Below, one piece after another: positions 1 to 11,133 of a stretch of DNA of 64,000 nt. Every line of letters starts with the position of its first letter. Positions within the stretch are counted from its first letter, which is position 1. The position numbers and the translations under genes are program-made. This DNA is from Prostheceraeus crozeri (lineage: Eukaryota > Platyhelminthes > Polycladida > Euryleptidae): positions 242,001 through 306,000 of the forward strand of contig CAJQUW010006111.1 in assembly GCA_907163375.1 (NCBI GenBank), written 5' to 3'. Under the pieces are notes generated by a model. It searched no databases. It was given only the letters and a program-made list of their open reading frames with translations, and was not told the DNA's origin.

Positions 1-1290
1 CGTATAATTACGCGAAGACATGCGGAGGAACGTTCGCAGCAACATTTAAAACGCATGTTTCTGTTAGAAATTATCAGCCAGGAAATCGATTGCCTCCTGG
101 AGATCAGTGAAGTAGGCCATACAGAAGAATGCGATCTATGAATTTTTTCCCGGTATAGAGCAATATATTTACAAATGACCATTTCATATGCTAATCAAAA
201 TTTTAAAGATGCTAGATGAGTTCTCGTATGAGTGCAGATCCGAAGTGCAGAAGAAACAGGGAACAGAAGACCAAATACTTAGAATTGGCGAGTTAAAGAC
301 TTAGTTTTCCTAGACTTTTTAAAGAAAATGTATGATCCCATCATCTTCGATAATGATGAAGCTGCACTTCATAAACTTGAAACCTTATCAAAAGGAAGGT
401 GTTAGACTGAAAGTGCTGCATAAGTTATGAGTGAGCCCACTCTGTGAGTCTTCACCGGCAGCCTAATATAAAAATGGAGCTCCAAATAGAAAAAACATTG
501 AGATAATCAAAAGCGGCAATGGAAATATTTTCTTTCAAGTAATCACCTCAAGAGGTTGATTGCACTGGCATGAAAGCTGAAGAATATATCTGATGCATAT
601 CGGTGTACAAAAGCAAGGCGGAGGAGGTTCCTAAATCACTATTGATCTGATAAAATGGAGAAGAGTATACCCATTGGCGCAGATGTCAAGCTTAAATTGT
701 GAACCAAAGTAGCATATCGAAGCATTCATCCGCATTCACCACTCTCCATATTATACAGACTTCACCGAAATTCGACATCACATTTTTTCCCCAACATTCT
801 ATTGATCATGACAACTGACGCAATTAATGTGCATTCTCTTCCGGAGATAACTAACAAAGACCAATACAGATACAATGGATACAAATGAACCTTTCATTGA
901 GTATGAAGCAAAAGGGGTCTTCGTAGAAAACGACATCATGAAAAATATCATGAACGTCCCTTGCAGCTCCTAAACCTCTGCAGCTTCCTGAAATTGTATA
1001 AGGCTAACCAGTTGCCTCTTGTGGCTACGAAATATTTGGAAGATGCCTTCACTTGTCATGGTAATAAAATAATGGGAATTGGAAAGTGTCAAATATTTCA
1101 CAGATTTTAATTATTGTTTCTTCTCTACAATGTAGATGTACCAAATTTTTTGATTATCATCCAGAATTCATCTTCAGTTGCTAGAGACAAAGGTTAGGGG
1201 AAGTTTAAAATATGAAATACCTGAAAATGATATTTGCAATGAGATGATATGACATGATGCGAAATAGGTCTATTTAAGCCTAACTCCACA
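1..1290. other. Unassigned AT-rich sequence
   Basis: I see no open frame of note, no tandem repeat and no transposon end in this stretch. It lies directly upstream of a LINE relic, so part of it could be older retrotransposon sequence, but no reverse transcriptase motif is readable. Confidence 0.4.
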
Positions 1291-1319
1291 TACTTCCACT
1301 ACATGGCAAGTGGCCATTG

Positions 1320-1850
1320 ATTTTCAGGCGCATGGATTATGAATACAGAGGATTCGTGTCTTCCAGATATCTGTTACTGCTGTACGAAGCTCAGGTCAGA
1401 CATCTGATGGAGGATTGCTCTCATATCGGAGGTGGTGCCCCTGCTACCAGTTTGAAAATCCTTAACAAAGCTCAAGCAAGGGCTATTCGGCTTATTACCA
1501 ACTCTCATTATTATAACTCTCATCACCAACTATTGTCCCATTGTCGAGCAGTTGCCAGCTTAAGTCTTTCCTACCACTACTTTTTTGGAGCTTGTTCCTG
1601 AGAACTTTAGGGTTGCGTTTCTCCTCCACTGACGTTGACTGCCAACAGAGTCTCCAGGCAGACTACATCATCGCATCAGACCCATCGTCACTTCCGTCAA
1701 CTTGCTTTCTAACATTGTATGATTTGCAAAAGTTCAAACAGGCGATCAACAAGCAGTCACTAACACTTTAAGTTTTACTATATATACCTGGTACTTTAAA
1801 TATTTACTTCGTCTTGTTAGCAGTTACATCTGGTCTGTATCCTTTCCCAT
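1320..1850 (+). pseudogene. LINE relic, C-terminal part of reverse transcriptase ORF
   Basis: The frame opening near 1317 reads LYEAQVRHLMEDCSHIGGG, then NKAQARAIRLI and HCRAVASLSLSYHYFFGACS. This is the thumb and C-terminal region of a Jockey/CR1-type non-LTR retrotransposon ORF2, where intact relatives typically read like YKAQVRP.LEYCSH.WGGA and HRRAVASLSLFYRYF. After a stop at about 1600 the family-like reading continues in another frame to about 1771, ending with YDLQKFKQAINKQ, which matches the usual LINE C-terminus. It is a 5-prime-truncated, frameshifted dead copy. The 3-prime untranslated part probably runs on past 1850, but no clear tail is seen. The clade (Jockey versus CR1 or L2) is not certain from this piece. 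Confidence 0.75.
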
Positions 1851-2147
1851 TTTCCTTTGTTTGTTGACTATGTTTGTAGTTGATTTCCTTTCATATGATT
1901 GAGAGATATTGCTTGTTTTTGAGAGCGTTCACTTTATTATCTGTCTCTTAATCCAACTAGTTGTCTGTGGTAAAGGTTCCCTCACAGCTAGGCCTTCACG
2001 GTATAGGTATTCCGAAAAAAAAGACTAGGACGCCCCTTTATCTGCCTCAGTGAAGTAGCCTACAGAGATATATCCTGCTCTCAGATTGTTCAAGGAATTT
2101 GATGCTTTAATTCAGTATATAATTTAAACTTATCTGACTGGTTGAAC

Positions 2148-3275
2148 CATGGAATAAATACGAGTAGTAGTCGACTGCTAGTATAAAGGTCTGTATAGCC
2201 TGCAATGAAAAATTATATATGAAAAGATTCAGTTTTTTGCGGGAGATCACGATCCTGTGGTCCAAAAAATTATTTGCGCAGTTTTTGAAGACCTAAATTT
2301 TTGCAAATTGTAGGCTAATATACAATTGACATGAAAATCGTGAAGAATCTAGAGGATAGAATAGAATAGTTAGTAGATTATTATTGGTTATTATTTATAA
2401 TGTTATATTAATTATATTATTATTATATATTATATATTAATATATTAATTATTATATATATTATATAATTATTAAAATTATATTATTCGTTAGTTTCGCC
2501 CTACAAGGGCTCGTCAAAATTCCGAAGCGTATTGTCGAGCCCCTGTAGGGCAAAACATTCTACGGCTGCCAAGGAATTTTCGTCCTTGATTTTGTTGAAG
2601 TCTGAAGACATCTTTCTATTGACATGAACACGATAGCATGAAACTAAATGGATATCAAAAGAAATGACTATCTTCTGACAAGCACATTAATTAAGCGGAA
2701 GTTAAGCTGATTATCAAGGGAATTTCATTATCCGTATTATTATGGAAGTCTTCATGAAAAAGTCGCAATATTATTCGTGCTTTCTTGGCTGAAAATTCAA
2801 GTTTTAATTCAATTTTCATCGGCATGATTTCATGATTCATCAAATTCATGCTTCATTTCTTGAATCTGAATAGTGATGTGGACCCATTTACATCTTTCAA
2901 AGTTAATTAAAGTCATTGTCTTTGATTATGTGATTTTGCTCTGCCAGTGGCAGGTTGCCTGTGATATGATCACGCTTAAGAAAATGCCCTTGATGTTGAG
3001 CATGAAAGTAATAGGAACCCATCGAATTGCTAATTTAACAAACATAGCCTCACCAAGTCTGCCATGACAATGAGAATCTGTAAAACACCATCATTCCTTC
3101 TGCATTACAATCATGATCACTCAATTCCGTTGTAATTTCTTCAAAACTGCAAAAAAATCGGGTAACGACAGCCAAATGCGTTCAGCTCCAGTTCATTTAA
3201 TGAAATCGAAACTGTATACACATTGGGAGTATAACATATGCTGAGTTGCTATCGAACGATATCTTGAAATCACAG
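2148..3275. mobile_element. Degraded non-autonomous hAT-like element, family A copy 1
   Basis: Most of this block is recognisably the same sequence as the elements at 7579-8374 and 52370-53169. Shared landmarks are TATGAAAAGATTCAGTTT near the left end, a run containing CTTTCAAAGTTAATT, and GTATACACATTGGGA near the right end. Both outer ends are eroded, so I set the borders by comparison with the other copies. A roughly 250-bp AT-rich insert with a hairpin (2340-2590) is absent from the others. It has no coding capacity. It is older than the other two copies, because its terminal repeats are no longer clean. Confidence 0.65.
2498..2551. repeat. Hairpin in AT-rich insert
   Basis: The 16-nt arms GCCCTACAAGGGCTCG (2498-2513) and CGAGCCCCTGTAGGGC (2536-2551) are reverse complements apart from one base, with a 22-nt loop. 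It follows a long A/T run (2400-2490). It looks like the remains of a small palindromic insertion inside the hAT-like copy. Confidence 0.6.
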
Positions 3276-5190
3276 GTTCCCGAAAATCAACTTAAAAGAT
3301 GATTCCACTTTGTTAAGTTGCTCAATGCCTCCACTTTCCTTGATGTTCAGCTCTCCAATTGTTAGTGCGGAATTGCTGCCATATTAATATTCAGCTAAAA
3401 GTTTTAATTATCGGCATAGGTTTCTGGGCTTAATATCATCAACCCTGCTTACGTCTACAGCCTAATAATTTCCTAATTAGAACAACATGCATGACTAAGC
3501 TACATTCCTTATAACATGTCTGATCGAGAAACGAAACACACATAACATATGCCTCGTATAGGATGAAATAGCTCAAATGTAGATATAACGATATTTTTGC
3601 TAATCGTAAGAAGCAATCATCAAAGAATGTCACTGCATTAAATGATGCCGATATCTTTCTATTTCTAATAGTAGAATAAACAATATAGGTCGAAGTTCTT
3701 AACTTTCAAGACAAGAGGCTATATGAAGCAAGTTATCTACGAATTATTGTAGGCTACCAATTTAACAGCATAAGCGTTATACAGGCATTAGTTTGATGCA
3801 TTGCATTTTTTTCATTTATTATTTGTTTTATTTCACGCAAAATGATATATACACAATTCTGTCTAACACAATATGCATTACATCTATCTTAATGGATTAA
3901 GTTCACATGAAAGCCGTAGGTAATCAAAGCATAGTTTAAGAAGCTAAAGAAGCAAGCTATCAGATAGACATTTATGGTAGGTCTATATCAAAGTTGATGA
4001 TAGCACAGTTTTATCATAGAAAGACTAGTCGTGTGGTTGAAGTAGGTTACATATTTCATGCACATACATGAAAGCTTACATCTAGATGACTTGCTATGAC
4101 ATATACTTAGGCAGAATTTTCAAGAAAACCGCAAATGATCATATTCATGGTCAATTTCTCTACTCTTGGGGGGGGGTATCCAAGCTCTTGGGTTCGCACC
4201 CTAAGATTCTTGGGTACCCCCAAGGCTACCCAAAACGCAAGAGTGAAATCAAGACCCAACCTTGGTTGATCCTTTTGCGCCTAGCTGATTCGTCTCCAGG
4301 CATGCTAACAGTTGCACATTCGATCATTGGTCATCACGTCTCCTTAAGTCGATGATTGCGGCTAACTGAAGCATCAGAAGTGTGTCTAAGTTAGGAAGAC
4401 TGACAAGTCTGAAAATTAGACCGAACTGCACCTAGAGTCATCGGCCATCTGACTTTCCGGGTTCGTGGATGATTCAAAACAGTGAGGCCTGGCTCCGTCA
4501 ATACTGATGATGCGTTTCTAGCAGTTGCGTTCATCTTATCAACACTCAACTCCAATTTGCACTATCTGATGGCGTCTCTACAGATATATAACTCCTTTAG
4601 GACTGCCTATGCATTGCAAAACAGAACCAATCACGTCTGCTTATCGCCAGCTCGACAATAGGGGACCACCAATTTTCAAACTGCATTAGAAGCCGTTCGA
4701 TTGCGAGCTGGTGTACAACAGTAAAAAAGCAAGAAGAGGGAACCCATCCTAGCATGGCACTTCTCTGAATATTATATCAATCACAGGTCCTTCCCGCGAT
4801 TTTCTTGCGTCTTTCAAAGGTGGGGTTTAAGGTACAGCAGATGCCAATATGCTGGAGAAGGCCAGTGGAGTGTGACATAGTGGTTATAAACACTAGGTCA
4901 CTGTCTCTGTGAGTTACCGATTGTAGATTAAAGTCGAAGAAGCTTCTTCAATGTGATTGGCGTATAAGGCATTTTTATCATTATCATTTGCTCACTTATT
5001 TGAAGATTTCATCTAAACAAAAAAATTCAGCCAATTCTGTAGTTAATTTCACACTGCACGGTGGATTTGTAGAAATGAATCAGGATTTATGGTTTTATGT
5101 AAAATCCTTGACCCTATTTTTGATCTTTAAATTTAGTTAAATGAAGAACGTCATCTATTTGTGCCCGATAGCGCTTTGATATTGATATGG
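3276..5190. other. Unassigned sequence
   Basis: I see no confident gene or element. Near 4165-4250 there is a locally folded stretch with repeated CTTGGGT/ACCCAAG motifs on both strands, which could be a decayed palindromic element, but I cannot find its ends. Confidence 0.35.
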
Positions 5191-6292
5191 TTGATCTTTC
5201 GCACCTCTTCGTTGATCACATGCTTCGTGCAGCCATCAAACTGCTACGTTGTGGTCATGAATTATTATAGAATGCAACTACAAGAAAATTTGTCACTCCG
5301 TTTTTGAGGGAACTTCTGAGTAGAGGGAGCCTCGCTCTCAAACTGTCTCCTGTTTCCGGAGTGCACTGTGATGTATTCGATTTCACGTGCAGGAAGGTGA
5401 TGTTTAAATGCATGGTGGTTTGACATCTGATTGGAGTTCTATACCAAGTGGTGTCACTCAAGGAGATGTAATTGGGCCAGTATTGTTCTGCTTGGCTACT
5501 GATTCGCTTTCTGCTGTCTGTTGAAATACCTTCATGGTGCGAAGATGCCGATGATGTTACCTTCCTTCATTTTATTCGAGACAGCTCTGAAGATAATCTC
5601 CAGCAAGAGCTTAATAGCATTGATAGATGGTCCTCCGATATTGGCTTGCCTCTCAATAAAAATAAGTGTTTTGTAATGGACATTGTAACAAAAAAGAATC
5701 TGGTTTTGTCTGATGTTTATTTTCCAGATCGTAATGCCTTGTGTCAGTTCTCATACAGTCGCATTCTGGGCGTTACCTTTTCTAGTGACATGAAGTGGAG
5801 TTTGTATTTGGATGATTTGGTTATGAAAGCGAGGAAGAGACTTTATGTCATGTACAATCTCAAGAGATCGGGTTGCCCTGCTACCCTTATATACAGATCA
5901 TATGTCGCTTTTATTCGCTCCATATTTATTATCTTATCCAGTTTATTGCAATGCACCGGACTATCTATTTAATAAAATAATGCGCTTGGAGAAGCGAGTG
6001 TTTAGGATTATCAATTCGAATGAGTTTCCTTCATTCATCGAAGTTGCCACAAAGATGTGTTACAAAATGATTTCATCAATTGAGGGGTCGTCTTCTCACC
6101 CCTTGTCTGTTATGTTCCAACCACATAATTGTCGGCTAATTCGTTCTCAGTGCACTTTGCGTCCACCATTCGCAAAAACTGAACGCTTTCGTTGTTCATT
6201 TATAAAATTTTGTGTTCTATGATCTTGCACTTTTGTAATGCGTTCACCGACTGTAACCATGTGAAGCAATAAAGATATTATTATTATTATTA
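5190..6292 (+). pseudogene. LINE relic with RT core and ATT-type tail
   Basis: At about 5420-5515 one frame reads SGVTQGDVIGPVLFCLATDS, the RT motif usually written GVPQGSVLGPLLF. The next motif, ADDVTFLHFIRDS (catalytic F/YADD region), lies about 20 codons on in a different frame (5472-5972). The same frame continues with NKCFVMDIVTKKN, SRILGVTFSSDMKWS and a region typical of the CR1/Jockey thumb. The closing part (LEKRVFRIINS) is in a third frame, 5845-6222. The 3-prime end has AATAAAGA and (ATT)n at about 6270-6292. It is a 5-prime-truncated, frameshifted copy. The acidic residue before ADD is read as E, where families have F or Y. Confidence 0.82.
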
Positions 6293-6476
6293 AATGACTT
6301 CATTCTGGAAACGATCATTTTCTCAACTTCAACATATCCGAGGACGTTCACACATGAAAAGTACGATTTCGGATACAACTACGAGTGTTTAGTCACCCAC
6401 TTGAAAGCTGAAAATATATGCTCCCATGCACGATGCGATTGGAACACACGACTTGATTGAATTTTTACGTAATTTA

Positions 6477-6734
6477 CCGTATATACTCGCCTATAGGTCG
6501 ATCGGACTATAGGTCGACCCCCGTCTTTGCCGCCCAAATACTGGTATATTTGCATAGGCCCGCCTATAAGAATATGAATATGAAAAACGAATAGCGATGT
6601 ATTGAGTATTGCGCGCGCGTATCGGTAACTGCGGTAACAGAAAAAAAGGTATGAATTTAACGGACTCGCCTATAAGTCGTGACCCCTACTTTTGGAATGA
6701 ATTTCGGGTGAAAAACTCGACTTATAGGCGACGG
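6477..6734. mobile_element. pogo/Tc1-mariner-like MITE
   Basis: The left end CCGTATATACTCGCCTATAG follows a TA dinucleotide at 6475-6476. The right end, read on the other strand, is CCGTCGCCTATAAGTCGAGT and is followed by TA at 6735-6736. The ends match over CCGT and CGCCTATA(A/G)GTCGA, with 7 bases missing from the right end. TA target sites and this type of palindromic terminus fit non-autonomous pogo/Tigger-like elements. There is no transposase. A second internal copy of CTCGCCTATAAGTCG sits near 6665. Confidence 0.6.
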
Positions 6735-6812
6735 TAAGTGAATTTATAGGCGACGGTAAGTGAATTTATAGGCGACGGTAAGTGAATTTATAGGCGACGG
6801 TAAGTGAATTTA
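6726..6812. repeat. 22-bp tandem repeat, about 4 copies, on the MITE end
   Basis: The unit begins AGGCGACGGTAAGTGAATTT and recurs four times at 22-bp spacing. It consists of the last bases of the MITE plus its TA and about 12 bases of flank. The amplification therefore crosses the element/host junction. Confidence 0.9.
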
Positions 6813-7165
6813 GCTGTTCCAGGAAAAATACCTGTCCGGTTATATAGTTTTTTCAGAGTTTTCTTTGTCTTGCTTGATTTATATCGCTCATTAGTCTCCG
6901 AGAACAATATATTGTCAATGTAGTCAAAGTGCTCAATGGCTCAAGTTAGTAGGATTTGGACGGGATGTGGACAATTCAGAGACTTTCTTTCCTCATAGGG
7001 CTGTTGACTTCGAGCCTATGTGGATGCGGTGAAGGGCAGACAGCTCAACATTTCCTCATGTGTAATGTACTGAAGATCGAAGGAGACACTTTTTGTGGTT
7101 GACTGGCACAAACTGACTTTGACTCTGATCTTGTTCCTCTTTGAAGCTGTCGATACGTATATATG

Positions 7166-8501
7166 TGGGTCATTCCACGACGATTCACCCAATTTTTGGA
7201 AAATTTTTTGGCTCTAAGTCTCAGATTTTGCTCATTTTCCGATATATATTTTCTATACATTAGAAAACACCAAATCTGAAGTATTAGCTTCCAATTTTGA
7301 ATATAACCGGATCTAGACTTATTTTTAGAAATTTAATTTTTTTCCAGATTTTTGAAATTCTCAAAATTTGAATTTTTACGCAGCTGTAACTTTTTTTTGT
7401 GTATTCGTTACTCAACCAAACTTTGCATGCAGCATTAGTTTGGTATAAAGGAATTCCTGTATGAATTCTACGAATTCTATGAATATTTCAACGGGTAGCT
7501 GGCATGTGGAGTGGAGCTAAATGCCTCCAAAGATGGTGAAAAATATAGGGTCCGCGAAAAAATATAAAAAATTTAAACCATAGAGTAGGGTTTACTCCAC
7601 TCAAAAAAGTATCTGTATGCACTGAAGATGTTTGTATCAAAACATTCAGTTTTCTGGGGAGATTACGTTCCCGTGGTCCAAAAAATTATTTGAGCACTTT
7701 TGAAAAAAGTCAAAATTTGCCAATTCACACACTACCGAGATGACTCTCCTATATAAGTAGTATGAAGTAAATTGGATATCAAAAGGAATGAACAAGCATC
7801 CCAACTAAGCGGAAATCAAGCTGATTTTCAATGGAATTTCATGAATCATATTATAATGAAAGTCTTTATGAAAAAGTCACGATATTATTCGTGCTTTCTT
7901 GACTGAAATGTCAAGTTTTTATGATTTTATGATTCACTAAATTAATATTTCATTTCTTCAATCCGAATAGTGACATGGACCAATTTCAATCTTTCAAAGC
8001 TAATTGAAATCATTGTCCTTGATTATGTGATTAAGTGGGAGGCTGCCTGTGATATGATCACGCTTAATACTCTTGAGGTTGAGCATGAAAGCAATAGGAA
8101 CCCATCGAATTGCTAATTTAACAAACATTACCTCTGCAAGGTTGTCATGACACTGAGAATCTGAAAAAAACCATCATTTCCTTCTGCATTACAATCATGA
8201 TCATTCAATTCCGTGGCCATTTCTTCAAAACTGCAAAATAAAATGGAAATCATACACATGGCAAAAATTGCCAACTGTATCTCCTTTGAGTTCATTTAAT
8301 AAAATCGAAAGTGTATACACATTGGGATTTAATAAATGCGGAGTTACCACTCTACCTAATATACCTACTCTATGATTTAAGCTAATCTCACAACTGTCTG
8401 TATTCTTGTAGTTCTTGCCATAGTAAACATATATCCAAAAATGAGTAAACTCTGAGACTAAGTGCCACATGACATCGGATGAATCGTCGTGGAATGACCC
8501 A
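7166..8501. mobile_element. Inverted-repeat DNA element split by a nested hAT-like insertion
   Basis: The termini TGGGTCATTCCACGACGATT (from 7166) and the reverse complement ending at 8501 form a perfect inverted repeat of about 22 bp. The interior is split by the element at 7579-8374. Without that and its target duplication the outer element is about 530 bp, with no coding frame. No clear target duplication flanks the outer ends (left ATATATG, right TTGCTGT), so I leave the superfamily open. GGGTCATTCCA-type ends occur on several invertebrate DNA transposon families. Confidence 0.75.
7579..8374. mobile_element. Non-autonomous hAT-like element, family A copy 2 (nested)
   Basis: The left end is CATAGAGTAGGGTTTACTCC and the right end, read inverted, is CATAGAGTAGGTATATTAGG. 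The flanks are ATTTAAAC (7571-7578) and ATTTAAGC (8375-8382), an 8-bp target duplication with one difference. Length is 796 bp, close to the 800 bp of the copy at 52370-53169. There is no transposase. An 8-bp duplication fits hAT, although P-type elements also make 8-bp duplications. It sits inside the 7166-8501 element and is therefore younger than it. Confidence 0.85.
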
Positions 8502-8758
8502 TTGCTGTTTTACGTCACGGATTGCGCCATTTAGGTAATTGATTTCAAATTAAATTACAAGTGGTTAGCTTGCGTACACATGAAACAAGCGTGTCCGAAC
8601 TTGCTTGTTCTGACTCCTCGCTTACTGTCTCTTCATCCCCAGGTGTAAGGGTCGGACAAAACTCCGGGATGGGTGATGGAGTGAACTTCCATGATTTTTG
8701 TCCGAATCCTAATGACACGAGTTGCGAATAGTTAGATGTTCAATGTGTTGATTTTCAG

Positions 8759-8932
8759 GAATCACGCAGTACGAAGAAGACGTTAGTATGCGGCTGTTTG
8801 TACTCCGAAACCATCGACTCGTCCGTCGGAATGGCAGAATTTACGGTGGAGAATAAATTTCCAGTGTTATTTTGGATGCTGTCATCATCCGCTCTGTATA
8901 TCTTCTGCGTTTGGCTCGGTTTACACACACAG
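8759..8932 (+). CDS. Candidate host exon encoding a transmembrane segment
   Basis: An acceptor (GTTGATTTTCAG, ending 8758) and a strong donor (CACAG|GTAAGA at 8932/8933) enclose 58 codons with no stop. An in-frame ATG at 8831 in good context (GGAATGG) could be the start, giving MAEFTVENKFPV, then LFWMLSSSALYIFCVWLGL, a hydrophobic stretch long enough for a membrane helix, and HTQ at the donor. A second acceptor (AAATTTCCAG, ending 8862) would give a shorter exon in the same frame. The exon ends on a whole codon, which matches the phase of the exon at 41814. I do not recognise the protein family. A chance open frame next to chance splice sites is the alternative. Confidence 0.4.
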
Positions 8933-9897
8933 GTAAGAGAGAAAATAACTGCACCGTTTGATATAACATGACACAGGAGTATGAATGGGAGCTCACATTG
9001 TTATTCACTGTGATGACTACAATTAGAGATTTCAAGGACACTATTTGATGAAGCCACAATAATATGCTTTGCATAGAACTGTGAATTTATGAGTGGCCTA
9101 TCGATGTAGAATACCAAGAAACTGAGAAATAAAGAACTGTGAAAGAAACTAAATCACACTGATGAAAATTCATCACGTAGACATTTCATAATAAATTTAA
9201 TCATTAATAAAGCAGATATGGAAATTATTAGATCCTGCAAAGCACATCACCGACTGTCGATCATTTTTGATGAAGTTCCGAATGGAAATTGAGTGAAGTC
9301 AGACGGATCTAACCAACCATGTTTGTAATAAATGTCTTGTCTTCAGTCGAGTGAGTTGTACAATTGTGCATTAAGTCAGGAAAACTTGTTGAAATATATT
9401 TCTGCTGAAGATTTTACTTCAATTAAGATGCTACTGCTTCGTTGTGAAAGTAGTATGTGACACTCTTATTTTTTCCAGAATAGTACTGAAAATTTTCATA
9501 TTCAACACCTATCGCATATATTTTGAAGCTCCGTCCAAGCTTCCGGCGAGGGAGTGATGAGAAAAGATAAAGGTCCTACGTTCGGTTCGGATCATCTCAA
9601 CATAAAATGGAGAAAACCCGAACTCACACAAATTTTGAAAATTTGCCAGAAATTGTTTGACAAATATTTCTCAGGAAGGTTTCGCGAATACTTTCTCATT
9701 TGTAGTCCAATAGTTTCTGCAAACTGCTTTGATCAATACAGACTTTTTGCATTGTTACAATTAGGGTTGCAGAAGTGATTGTTTTTATCCATCATATTTT
9801 GTGTGTCTTTGTTATTTTTATATTTGATGAGAATTGCGACCTTGTATACGGCGAACTGAATTAATATCTTCTAAATACAGGTGTGTAAATAGGGGAA
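8933..9897. other. Intron-like or intergenic, nothing recognised
   Basis: This AT-rich stretch has only a short open frame (9554-9778) that resembles nothing I know. If the 8.8 kb exon is real, this is the start of its intron. Confidence 0.4.
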
Positions 9898-9910
9898 TGA
9901 GGGGCGGGGG

Positions 9911-9961
<51 letters not shown>

Positions 9962-9968
9962 GGGGGTG

Positions 9969-10002
<34 letters not shown>

Positions 10003-10170
10003 GGAGAGGGGTGGGGAGGGGGGGGGGGGGGCGGGGGGGGGGGGGGGGGGAGGGGGGCGGGGGGCTGACGGGAGCTTGAAGTGTAATTAGGAGGGGCAGG
10101 CTGAGCCAGGTGGGTAGCTTGGGGAGCCTAGGGTGGGGTGGGGGGGGGTGGGGGGGGGGGGGGGGGGGGC
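9898..10170. repeat. Extreme G-rich tract
   Basis: About 270 bases are almost all G on this strand with sparse T, A and C, followed from 10131 by a second G block ending at 10169. Such a tract could form quadruplexes. It is also what base-calling or assembly failure over a poly-G or low-signal region produces. The apparent glycine-rich frame here (9834-10079) is only the tract read as codons. Confidence 0.85.
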
Positions 10171-10515
10171 CATAATCATGACTTCTTTAATTTAAGAAAC
10201 TCTTTAGTTGGAATGTTTGATAATAGCATCCTAAACTTCATTATCACTGAAAGTGACATCTTGTAATTTATTTCGAAATCCTTATCATCTCTTTTTCGAT
10301 TCCTTTTAATACAAGTTCATTTTTGAAGTAACAAATGATTTTGTCCATATCAAGCTGAATAAAAAAGCGAAAAGTAGTAAATGATAAATGTTCGGAAATA
10401 ATGATAGAAAGCGCGAAGTGATGCTTGAAAAATACATTGATAATTTGTCGCAAAACAAAACAAAAGTTGGTACTTCTATTCTTAATCCATAAGTTGGAGC
10501 GATTTTGAAGATGAA
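10171..10515. other. Unassigned AT-rich sequence
   Basis: This lies between the G tract and the inverted repeat around the Penelope-like relic. A minus-strand open frame (10268-10522) is low-complexity and resembles no family I know. Confidence 0.35.
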
Positions 10516-10584
10516 CTTTCAAATCAAAACTTCAGATGCTTTCATATGGCCACGTTTGTTCTCTGGGTATGTACAGCAAGTGAA
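10516..10584. repeat. Left arm of 69-bp inverted repeat
   Basis: It starts CTTTCAAATCAAAACTTCAG and ends CAGCAAGTGAA. It is the reverse complement of 11065-11133 with a single base difference. The arms enclose about 480 bp that carry the GIY-YIG domain. Confidence 0.92.
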
Positions 10585-11064
10585 TGGTGTATCTGTACAT
10601 GGAGTCTGTGGGATGCGCTATGTTGTTTATAGGTTTTCTTGCAGCATTTGTAGTAAAGAATATATTGGTTCGACTGGCCGCCCTTTCTCTACGCGTTATC
10701 ATGAGCATCGCAGAGCTATTACTAATCTCGACGATTCGAGCGCTCTTGCTAATCATGTTCTTGTTGACCATTACTGATTTGACCATTGATTTTCTTGACA
10801 GTCAGTGCGATCCTGTACGCACTAGAATTTCTGAAGCAAACTGTATTGATTTCTTAAAGCCTGGATTGATTAGGAAACATGAGCTGATGAACATCAATCA
10901 GTGTATATAAAGACTGAAATTTCTTTTTCTTGTGTTCACCAGTACCATGACTATGTCTTAGAGAGACGAAACGTCAGTTTTATTGTAAATAGCCTACTTG
11001 TTTTTATCTTAACTTCTTGCAATAAAAAAGCCCGGGGAGACGAACAAAATTGTTTTTTGGCAAA
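10584..11064 (+). pseudogene. Penelope-like element relic, GIY-YIG endonuclease region
   Basis: The frame 10505-10777 contains VVYRFSCSICSKEYIGSTG, then RPFSTRYHEHRRA and SALANHVL. This is the GIY-YIG nuclease core of Penelope-like retroelements: paired Cys before YIG, Arg and EH in the second block, and a S.(L/V)..H region. A stop follows and the typical C-terminal part (RISEANCIDFLKPGLIRKHE) is read in another frame (10584-10910). The reverse transcriptase part is missing, so this is a truncated dead copy. Penelope-like elements often leave partial or inverted copies, which fits the flanking inverted repeat. Confidence 0.8.
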
Positions 11065-11133
11065 TTCACTTGCTGTACATACCCAGAGAACAAGCGTGGC
11101 CATATGAAAGCATCTGAAGTTTTGATTTGAAAG
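11065..11133. repeat. Right arm of 69-bp inverted repeat
   Basis: It starts TTCACTTGCTGTACATACCC and ends TGATTTGAAAG. It is the reverse complement of 10516-10584 apart from one C/T change. Outside the arms the sequence diverges after a few bases. Confidence 0.92.

Noticed and set aside
9834-10079. Glycine-rich 81-codon open frame
   Set aside because: It is the G tract read as GGG codons, with no independent sign of coding.
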